Translations under genes and position numbers: made by a program
Origin: Adiantum capillus-veneris
Taxonomy: Eukaryota; Streptophyta; Polypodiopsida; Polypodiales; Pteridaceae
DNA length: 64,000 bases
Direction of reading: 5' to 3'
NCBI GenBank assembly: GCA_014529385.2
Contig: CM043950.1
Span: 152,522,945-152,586,944 of the forward strand
Shown: positions 56,683-64,000 of the stretch, in pieces
How the letters are laid out: the number at the start of each line of letters is the position of its first letter
How positions within the stretch are numbered: the first letter of the stretch is position 1
Notes under the pieces: model-generated
What the model saw: the letters and a program-made list of their open reading frames with translations, nothing else
Told to the model about the DNA's origin: nothing
Databases searched by the model: none

Positions 56683-57615
56683 ATGTCAGAAAAAACTCGC
56701 AAGGGTGGAAAAGCCACACTCACCATGGAGAATGATGCAAAATCTCCAAGGAATTTGGATGCTAATCCAACCACATCGTCTACAACAACGGAAGCAATGA
56801 TCATGGCTTACTTGATCTCGTTACAAGAAACCATCAACAAGCAAGGTGAAGAGTTGCGCGCACTTGCAATGGAGAATGGTACTTTAAGAGTTCTCGTTGT
56901 GGAGAATGAGCACCTCAAGAAGGTTCTTGAAATGCAAACAACACGCTTGATGCATCTTGAGAATGAAGTTCAAGAATGTAAACGCTCTCTTGTGGACATG
57001 AATGTAGTGAAAGAGCGCTTGAGCAAAGTTGAGAGTGATCATGTATTGAAAGAGGAAACGATAGATACAATACGACATGATGTATGTGAGATGAGAAATG
57101 CATCCAAATCATGGGCTGATATATGTAAGGATAATGTGGTTTCTACATCTCCTATCACGCAAGCCGTTGTCCAAGCAAAGAATGTAGAGAATGTGGACAC
57201 TCAAGAATTGCAAGAACGACAAAAACGCTCAAAGAACATCGTCATTCGTGGAATCAAGGAGGAAAGCATGGAAACACCCCAATCTCTTGCGGTTGCTATT
57301 GAAGAGTTTTTTGCTACACACTTTGGCATGTCAGGAATCATGGCTTATGGTGCACATCGAGTTGGAAAACAAGGAGTCCCTCGCTCGGGAGAAAGACCTA
57401 TTGTATGTACCATGGCTGATGAGGTAAAGAGAAAGATCATCCTTGACAATGGTTGGATCTACCTCAAAGGAACGGGTTGTAATGTATATGAGGATCGCAC
57501 TCTTATGCAACAAAATGTACGTCGCAAAGCATACGAGGAAAGAAGCAAGAAGGTTAAGGTATCATCTCAAGAAGAAAAGGCACTTGAGGAGGATGCAAGT
57601 CCACCCAACAAATAG
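56683..57615 (+). CDS. LINE B ORF1: coiled-coil RNA-binding protein
   Basis: 310 residues from the ATG at 56683 (MSEKTRKGGKATLTMENDAK). An in-frame ATG at 56596 exists, but homology with LINE A ORF1 starts at 56683. Residues ~35-130 form a coiled coil (LISLQETINKQGEELRALAM, then TTRLMHLENEVQECKRSLVD). Residues ~180-300 resemble the RRM plus C-terminal region of L1-type ORF1p/Transposase_22: KNIVIRGIKEE, MAYGAHRVGKQGVPRSGERP, RKIILDNGWIYLKG, QQNVRRKAYEERSKK. The family protein trimerises, coats the element RNA and acts as a chaperone. I see no CCHC knuckle in ORF1. The stop TAG (57613) is in phase with ORF2 and only two codons before its ATG, suggesting coupled translation by reinitiation or read-through. 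Confidence 0.88.
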   Translation: MSEKTRKGGKATLTMENDAKSPRNLDANPTTSSTTTEAMIMAYLISLQETINKQGEELRALAMENGTLRVLVVENEHLKKVLEMQTTRLMHLENEVQECKRSLVDMNVVKERLSKVESDHVLKEETIDTIRHDVCEMRNASKSWADICKDNVVSTSPITQAVVQAKNVENVDTQELQERQKRSKNIVIRGIKEESMETPQSLAVAIEEFFATHFGMSGIMAYGAHRVGKQGVPRSGERPIVCTMADEVKRKIILDNGWIYLKGTGCNVYEDRTLMQQNVRRKAYEERSKKVKVSSQEEKALEEDASPPNK

Positions 57616-57621
57616 GGACAC

Positions 57622-60600
57622 ATGATCTATGAGACCAACTCACGCTTGCGAATAAGCTTTTGGAATTGTAATGGGTATCCATGGAATGCGGGAATTGGCA
57701 TTGATGAGCTTACCAATGACTCCGATGTGATACTTCTTGTCGAAACATGGGAGCATGATGCGCAACGAATTCTTGGATTTGACAAATACGATGTACATTC
57801 TTTGATGTGGGCCAAAAATGCAAAGCAACGAAGAGGCCAAGGAGGCGTAGCATGTATGACCAAAAAGGGTTTGAAAGATGTTTCCATTGTCAAAGAAGAT
57901 AAGTATAAACGCTACTTATGGCTGAAAATCAGCCCACCAAATGGTCAAGTCATGTTTGTGGCCGGCTGCTACATTCCTCACTATGACTCCAACTTTTATG
58001 CTCGCTTGAATATGGATAGAGATCAGCCCTTTGTTGAACTAGAGGAAGACATTGCTCATTACAAGGATCAAGGTGAAGTCATTGTTTTTGGAGACATGAA
58101 TGCTCGCACAAATATGTTACAACACGACACACAACAAGTCGACATGCCGCATGTATCAAGAAGAGTGGATGACTCATACATGTATAATCGAAGTTCTAAT
58201 GATGCAAACGAAGTGGATCACTATGGAAAGTCACTTCTACATATGTGCAATAGTACCGGAATGCTCATTGCAAATGGTGTATCTCTATGGCAAGGCACCA
58301 ATGACTTTACATGTAGAAAGCACAATGGTGCTAGCGTGATTGACTATATGTTGTTCTCAGAAGCCACTCTAGAATGCATACAAAGCTTTACACTTGGTGA
58401 ATGGAATCCGGAATCGGATCATAGGATGTTATGTATTGACCTCAAGTGTGGTAAACGGCCCGAGCATGTAGCCTCCAATCATGATGTGAATCATTTGTAC
58501 CTACGTCTAGACTTCAAACGAGCACTTATATATGCTGATATGGTGGACCAAATGTTAAGCATGATAGAGCATCAAGGGAGCCCAACATTAGAATGCAAGT
58601 GGAAAGTTTTCAAAGAAGTAATTTTCTCTTGTGCGAAGGAATGCTTTTCGGCGAAACACATGTCTTGCAAAAGGTCTAAGAAGGGTAGCACCAAGAAGAA
58701 ATGGTTTGACATGGAATGTAGTCAAGCCCGAAAACACTTGCTAAGATTGGATGCAATCAAACACAAGGAAGTTTACTTGGAATGTTCACACACATACAAA
58801 GCACTTGTTCAAAAGAAGAGCAGAAGGTGGGAAGTCGAAAAACAACTTCTTTTAGCACAAGAGAAAGCACATGCATGTGGCAAGTTTTGGCAAAATCTAA
58901 AAGGCAAGCGCGTTAAGAGCTTTGGTGACTTGACTCTTGAGGATATGTATATGCATTGTAAGAACCTCTATGAGCAACCCAATGTTGATAAGATGGAGGG
59001 TTGTAGCTCCCTTCCATTTATGTGTCCCTTCTTTACCATTGAAGATGTATGCCGCGCGCTTGAGAAACTTGCTACTCGCAAGGCAGGTGACCTTCAAGGT
59101 GTCAAGGCTGAAATGATTAAATGGACAAGCAAGAAAACACGATATTGGATATGCGATATGTTTAACCTTGCACTTCAGTATGGCATGCCTCATGATTGGA
59201 GTGCAAATTGGATCAAACCTTTGCACAAAGGAGGAGATGTGAACAATGTGAACAACTATCGCACTATAATGGTTGGTTCTTTGATGGCAAAGTTATTTGG
59301 ATGTATCATGGAGATGAAGATAAGTGAATGGGCTGAAAAGAATGGCAAACGTGCGCTTGGCCAAGCAGGTTTTCGAAAGCATCATAGCACTATTGATCAC
59401 CTTGTCACTCTTCGAGTTCTTATGGAAGCGTCTCGATTGAAAGGAAAAAAGTTGTATTGTTGCTTTGTGGATTTCAAGAAAGCTTTTGACATGGTACCGC
59501 GAGGAAATCTTTGGAGACGTATGCAAAGCCTTCAAGTGCCGAGAGAATTTATGCATGCAGTCTTTCGCATCTACCAAAAAGTGATATGTCGATTACGTAT
59601 GGGAGATGGAATTTCAGAATTTTTTGCAAGCACTATTGGTGTCAAACAAGGATGCCCACTTTCCCCAACCCTCTTTGGGCTACTCATTGATGAATTGGAA
59701 TACATGGTTCTTGATTTTATGCAGCAAGAAGGCATAGAAGAGGTTAAGATTGGAAATGCGGTGATCATGCTTTTGCTTTATGCCGATGATGTAGTGCTCT
59801 TGGCACATACCTTAGAAGATGCACAAAAGCTTATGAGTGTCTTGGAACGCTTTTGCCTACATAGCGGGCTGATCGTGAATGGATCCAAAACCAAGGTTAT
59901 GCTTGTAAAGACCCTCAATGATGAAAATCCATGCATTGTATACAACAATGAGAAACTTGAAGTGGTAGATCACTTCAAGTACCTTGGCCTTGAGGTTCCA
60001 TCCAATCATAAATGGAAGGATTGTGCAATGCGTCGCTTGGAAGCCGGAAAGAGGGCTTATTATGCATTTGAGAACATGTGCAATGCAGGAGAGATCAAGT
60101 GTTGGGCTCTCAAAAAGTACCTCTTTGACACATTGGTGACACCGGTGCTTCTTTATGGAGTGGAGGTGTGGGGTGGAAGCATCGGGAAGTCTACTTGGAA
60201 AGAGTTTGAAAATGTTCAAAAGCATTTTCTCACCAACTTTCTCCAAGTCAAGACACAAACACCCTACATGATCTTACTTCTTGAGTCCGGATCGCTTCCC
60301 ATTGAGGTCTTGGGCATGGAAAGGGTTGTGGAGTACATGCGTAAGACACAATGTAGCCCTTTGCATCGACTTTCTAGAATCGCATATGAAGCAAGTCAAA
60401 AGGTTCAAAAGACATGCAAGAGCAAAATACTACGTTCGGGGTGGATGCTTGATATCAAGAAATGGTTTGGAAGATGGGATGCATGTCACTTGGTCAAGGA
60501 TGCGTCGATCGACTCCCAAGTTAATGAGGCCTTCTTACAACGCCAATGTATCATGGCTTGGGAGAAATCCGGAGGTTCTCGCTTCAGCCATTACACCACA

Positions 60601-60975
60601 CACGTTGCCCCAAACTACAAATCTCTCTTCTTCTCGGAACGAGGTAACCGAACCCATTCCTACATCCTTGAGCCCATCCCGTTGAGTGCGATCCGCACCA
60701 TTGCCTCCATTCGTCTTAGCTCCCATTCTCTACGCTGCGAGACAGGACGTTGGGGCAGTGGCGAGGAGTGTCGTCGACCTTATGCCCTCGTCAAGTGCGA
60801 GAGAGTGAGTACCACACACTACTTGAGTGCTCAGCTTTTGACCACATTAGGTCCTCTTTTCCCCATATATTCAGCCATGAGCTATCCCTACATACCTTCC
60901 TCTCCCAACCACGATGTGGACTCTCTATTGCGACGCTCATTTCAGCCATTTTTGAGCATCGAGAGTCACTTATGA
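57622..60975 (+). CDS. LINE B ORF2: APE-type endonuclease and reverse transcriptase
   Basis: 1117 residues from MIYETNSRLRISFWNCNGYP. APE-like endonuclease at ~10-265 with its catalytic landmarks: N in FWNCNGYPW, E in LLVETWEHD, VIVFGDMNARTN (~157), SVIDYML (~238) and NPESDHRML (~260). Reverse transcriptase at ~500-770: WIKPLHKGGDVNNVNNYRTI, QAGFRKHHSTIDHLVTLRVL, KLYCCFVDFKKAFDMVPRGN, IGVKQGCPLSPTLFGLLIDE, LLLYADDVVLLAHT (~719) and LIVNGSKTKVMLV. The enzyme nicks the target and copies element RNA there. Near 60765-60790 the phase shifts relative to LINE A: the expected knuckle (RQVRESEYHTLLECSAFDHI) lies in the +1 frame (to 60995), so the last ~65 residues of this frame are aberrant and this copy may be impaired. 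I do not assign a clade firmly. Confidence 0.93.
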   Translation: MIYETNSRLRISFWNCNGYPWNAGIGIDELTNDSDVILLVETWEHDAQRILGFDKYDVHSLMWAKNAKQRRGQGGVACMTKKGLKDVSIVKEDKYKRYLWLKISPPNGQVMFVAGCYIPHYDSNFYARLNMDRDQPFVELEEDIAHYKDQGEVIVFGDMNARTNMLQHDTQQVDMPHVSRRVDDSYMYNRSSNDANEVDHYGKSLLHMCNSTGMLIANGVSLWQGTNDFTCRKHNGASVIDYMLFSEATLECIQSFTLGEWNPESDHRMLCIDLKCGKRPEHVASNHDVNHLYLRLDFKRALIYADMVDQMLSMIEHQGSPTLECKWKVFKEVIFSCAKECFSAKHMSCKRSKKGSTKKKWFDMECSQARKHLLRLDAIKHKEVYLECSHTYKALVQKKSRRWEVEKQLLLAQEKAHACGKFWQNLKGKRVKSFGDLTLEDMYMHCKNLYEQPNVDKMEGCSSLPFMCPFFTIEDVCRALEKLATRKAGDLQGVKAEMIKWTSKKTRYWICDMFNLALQYGMPHDWSANWIKPLHKGGDVNNVNNYRTIMVGSLMAKLFGCIMEMKISEWAEKNGKRALGQAGFRKHHSTIDHLVTLRVLMEASRLKGKKLYCCFVDFKKAFDMVPRGNLWRRMQSLQVPREFMHAVFRIYQKVICRLRMGDGISEFFASTIGVKQGCPLSPTLFGLLIDELEYMVLDFMQQEGIEEVKIGNAVIMLLLYADDVVLLAHTLEDAQKLMSVLERFCLHSGLIVNGSKTKVMLVKTLNDENPCIVYNNEKLEVVDHFKYLGLEVPSNHKWKDCAMRRLEAGKRAYYAFENMCNAGEIKCWALKKYLFDTLVTPVLLYGVEVWGGSIGKSTWKEFENVQKHFLTNFLQVKTQTPYMILLLESGSLPIEVLGMERVVEYMRKTQCSPLHRLSRIAYEASQKVQKTCKSKILRSGWMLDIKKWFGRWDACHLVKDASIDSQVNEAFLQRQCIMAWEKSGGSRFSHYTTHVAPNYKSLFFSERGNRTHSYILEPIPLSAIRTIASIRLSSHSLRCETGRWGSGEECRRPYALVKCERVSTTHYLSAQLLTTLGPLFPIYSAMSYPYIPSSPNHDVDSLLRRSFQPFLSIESHL

Positions 60976-61060
60976 ACTCCACCCACACCACGTGACATGT
61001 TCATTTGGTCCCATAGGTCATATTTGACCTCCCAGGACGATAATAGAACTATCTATCTAT

Positions 61061-61075
61061 CTCTCTCTCTCTCTG

Positions 61076-61117
<42 letters not shown>
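61061..61117. repeat. (CT)n microsatellite at the LINE B 3' junction
   Basis: (CT)n with two CTGT interruptions directly after the element's CTATCTATCTAT end. Confidence 0.97.
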
Positions 61118-61120
<3 letters not shown>

Positions 61121-61830
61121 TCACCCCACTCAAATCAACCATAAAACTCAGAAAAATCCATCTCTTCATCTCCCACTCTCACTCATTCTCATATATATAT
61201 ATCTACCTCTTTACTATGCCTCATTGATCACTTTCTTCTACCAACAATGGTGAGATAAGAACTCAACATATTCAAAGGCTCAAGGGTAAATAAAATTTCT
61301 GCAAGTGGGTGATGAAGAAGCACCATTACAAGTGGCAAGGAGAAGCTTCTATGAGAAGCATCTACAAGGACAAGGTGGTGGCTCCCAAGGCATCTCAGTT
61401 CCCCCCCCATTTTAGCCTTGTAAATTGTAATTTTTCCTAAATATAATCATGCAAGAAAATCTATATAAATAATCCCAATCTAAGCCAAAGGGGGCTCATG
61501 TCACATTGTATATTTCCTTCACTATGTGCAACACTAGGACACCACTAGTGTATTGGGAGGCGGAATTTTATGTATATGTTGTCATTAGCAAGTTATATTT
61601 GTGTGTGAGCTTTGCTACTTGCAACCTTCCCTTTGATGGAGTTGTGATGCTTACCCTTATTCCACTCCACATTGAAGTTGTCATAATGTTTAATCTCTTT
61701 GCTTGTGAGTATGTGTGTAGAGTATGAGTGAGTATGTCGCAGATTGTGGAGGCTTGACACTATAGTGAAGCATTGCATTGTATTGATCCTTCTTCCCTTC
61801 ATTCTCTCCACTCTCCAACACATTTCCATT

Positions 61831-61884
<54 letters not shown>

Positions 61885-62284
61885 TCAATCACATACGCAC
61901 ACAATTGCCCTTGCCATTGCAGCCATTTGATAGAGTTGGTGAAGAGAGGTCTTGAATAGGCACCCCTTCAAGCCTCCCACAACACAAGAGTGGTTTCCTC
62001 ATACCATCAATCTTCCATTTGGATTTCTTTTGCGTGCGCGTTCTCACTTGGGTGTTAGAAGTTAACCTGATGAGGCTGCAACATGAGTGCGTATCCCAAT
62101 GCCTTTGTGCATGTGTACTATGTACTCATTATCACTTTGCGTCCTAGCCGCACTTTTAAATAGGTGGTGCCCCAAAGTTTTTTTTCCCTCCCTTGATGAG
62201 GTCCAACTGCATCGTCTTGGTGTAGAGGCCACCAAGTTTTTTTTTGCACGCCTCATTAAATGGTTCCTTTTCTTCATTTTGTCA
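61118..62284. other. No assignable gene; one (CT)n microsatellite
   Basis: AT-rich with (CT)n at 61832-61881. No recognisable coding sequence. Confidence 0.5.
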
Positions 62285-62430
62285 AGAGGAAATTCTAAAA
62301 AATTGGGTTATTGTTTTGGATTTTTACACTTTTTTCCTCTATTTTGGGGAAAAATTTATCCTTTTTCCCTTGCCCTCAACCGGCATTTTTTAAATTGGAA
62401 TTGCACGACATTAAGCTAAGAAACATTTTT
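62285..62430 (-). repeat. Dispersed repeat family, copy 3 (inverted)
   Basis: The minus strand reads CTTAGCTTAATGTCGTGCAA, AATGCCGGTTGAGGGCAAGG, CCAAAATAGAGGAAAAAAGT: the same block order as 52445-52524 and 53112-53200. A (CT)n (62465-62501) follows. Confidence 0.65.
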
Positions 62431-62462
62431 CACAAACATTGTGTCTGCAGCCTACATGATCA

Positions 62463-62503
<41 letters not shown>

Positions 62504-62660
62504 GGGTAGAGGAGGAGATATGTGATGAGATGTCTATAGCTTGGGCTCCAAGGGACGACATGGCAATGAGACAGATGCATGCGAAGAAGAAGGATTTGTA
62601 CCAAGCAATATGATACATGTTGATATTTGTGATAGTGGGTTGCTTTAAAAGAACACGCTG

Positions 62661-62911
<251 letters not shown>

Positions 62912-63099
62912 TACAAATAAAGCCTACCGTCGTTTTCCATTCTGAGAAAGCTCCAGTTTGTGTAGGCTTCTGCAACAACTAGATCCACATCAACTGCTAC
63001 ATAATAATAATCTGGACGAGCCTGGCTCAAGAATCGTAATCACAGCGTCTAGTCTGCTGGAAACATGAAGATATAGTGACTACTGGCTGATGTGGGTGC
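62912..63099. other. No assignable gene
   Basis: A short spacer between the mini-Helitron and the lectin remnant; nothing recognised. Confidence 0.5.
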
Positions 63100-63999
63100 A
63101 ATTATATTGGGCTGAATATAACAATTCACTGATAGTCAGATTTGGAAACTTGGGGTCAGGATCTCTGACAAAGAATGGAAAAAACTAGTAAAATGGAGCA
63201 GCTTGGGGTTGTAATCCCATATACCTATTGAGGTAGAGAGCCAAACCCCCCTTTTCCATTTTGGCAAAGTAGGTAGATTTATTTCTCGTGAGCTGCATGC
63301 CTACCTCAAGTCAGTGCCCCTCAATCAAAGTGTCTACGATTGGCATCCGAAATTCGTGAACCTTCGACTGCATGGAGGCGTAGATGCGGAAGTCTCAAGA
63401 ATCTAAAATCTCCATGATGCCCGCACTGCTAACATGACAAACCACCTGATTACCATCCCTCAGCTCTAACTGCGGTGATGTATTATACGTACTCAAACTG
63501 CGATTGCTTGAGGAATCACCTGAATGGACTACCACTAAAGAAACATTGAGTGCCCATATGGGATGATCCAAATTGGCAAACCATACGGGGACTACAAAGC
63601 CCTCCAAAAGTATGTAGTCCCGTGACGAGGAAGGCGGCAACTTCATGTACCCTTCGCAGACGGACAAATACGTGAACATACCATCGCCCGTGAAGTATAA
63701 CCCCAGGGAGAAACTAGGGGTAGATCTAGATTGGGAGGCATTAGAGGAGTTAACGTTGAAGGAGGGAGAGCTGAGGAATGGAAAGAAGACACCGCCCTCG
63801 AGACTGCATGTGTACATCCTAATTGCTGGACCTGGCCGTTGCTACTGAGGTTGAATCCAACAGGGAGATGCATGAAGGAGCTGCTCGACAAGTTGTCATT
63901 ATGCTGTGAGTGTTGGTGCGTTGTTGCTGCTTCGGTGCTTATAAGCTCGCCTAGTAGTATAGCTGCAGCAGTCGGCCATTTCAATAATATTCTTAAGCA
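63100..63999 (-). pseudogene. Bulb-type (G-type) lectin domain gene remnant
   Basis: The minus strand gives a bulb-type lectin domain. First frame, open from the window edge to about 63800: hydrophobic WPTAAAILLGELISTEAA (possibly part of a signal peptide), then FMHLPVGFNLSSNGQVQQLG. After a frameshift near 63800-63830: FFPFLSSPSFNVNSSNAS, FSLGLYFTGDGMFTYLSVCE, VVPVWFANLDHPIWALNVSL (the family's VWxANRDHP motif), LELRDGNQVVCHVSSAGIME, and ILDS followed by TGA where the family has Gly-Asn. The phase continues through that stop and another TGA (near 63313) with MPIVDTLIEGH, LEVGMQLTRN and YFAKMEKGGLALYLN. In plants such domains head secreted lectins and receptor-like kinases. No kinase is present in the window. 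Loose spacing and two stops indicate a pseudogene rather than an active gene. Confidence 0.7.
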
Positions 64000-64000
64000 T

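Larger units (their letters stand above)
56441..61060 (+). mobile_element. LINE B: near-full-length non-LTR retrotransposon inserted in (TC)n
   Basis: About 4.6 kb: a 5' UTR of about 240 bp whose core (CAGCCGTTTTTTGACCTAGT) is shared with LINE A, ORF1 (56683-57615), ORF2 (57622-60975), and a short 3' UTR with the shared block GGTCCCATAGGTCATATTTG that ends CTATCTATCTAT and runs into (CT)n (61061-61117). No poly(A) tail. Both flanks are TC repeat in the same orientation. Both ORFs are open, apart from a C-terminal frameshift in ORF2. Confidence 0.93.

Overview
This is a window of a large, repeat-rich eukaryotic nuclear genome, almost certainly a land plant. The evidence is Ty1/copia and Ty3/gypsy elements with plant-type tRNA-iMet primer sites, an En/Spm (CACTA) TNP2-type transposase, plant-type Helitron termini (TCTATACTAT start, CTAG end) and a bulb-type lectin gene remnant. 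The lectin style and the very dense (CT)n/(CA)n microsatellites would fit a fern or another seed-free plant, but that is a weak inference. I found no intact ordinary host gene, no rRNA or tRNA gene and no CRISPR array. Nearly everything recognisable is a transposable element or its debris.

Layout. 1-5.2 kb: a decayed CACTA transposon on the minus strand (TNP2 transposase 2604-5150, accessory protein 708-1180) with a Ty3/gypsy pol fragment between its two genes (1515-2433). 5.4-11.2 kb: a complete LTR element with near-identical 1.15-kb LTRs that encodes only Gag and protease on the minus strand, so it is non-autonomous. 11.3-13.9 kb: degenerate AT-rich repeats and microsatellites. 13,969-19,155: a structurally complete Ty1/copia element (280-bp LTRs, TSD GGCGT, PBS, PPT) whose single gag-pol frame is broken by only two stops. 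20.6-32.2 kb: Helitron territory, with repeated Helitron-like 5' ends, a 2.2-kb tandem duplication, subrepeat arrays and a decayed Rep/helicase gene (27,574-32,190). 33.8-43.3 kb: a decayed coiled-coil reading frame split by an 8.9-kb chromodomain-type Ty3/gypsy element (TSD GACCA). 45.6-50.4 kb: LINE A (minus strand, decayed). 50.8 kb: a Helitron-type 3' terminus. 51-56.4 kb: microsatellites and small dispersed repeats. 56.4-61.1 kb: LINE B (plus strand, both ORFs open). 62,661-62,911: a 251-bp mini-Helitron. 63.1-64.0 kb: a decayed bulb-type lectin gene on the minus strand.

How it fits together. The parts look nested: a Helitron starting at 23,610 and ending at 50,820 would be about 13.5 kb once the gypsy element and LINE A are subtracted. 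The two LINEs are related to each other, and both sit in (TC)n microsatellite in the same orientation at both ends. This suggests a plant non-LTR retrotransposon that targets TC repeats, and it is the observation here I would follow up first. A second theme is that most nonsense codons in the LTR elements are ones that a single C-to-T change in CAA, CAG or CGA would create, as expected of methylated and silenced copies.
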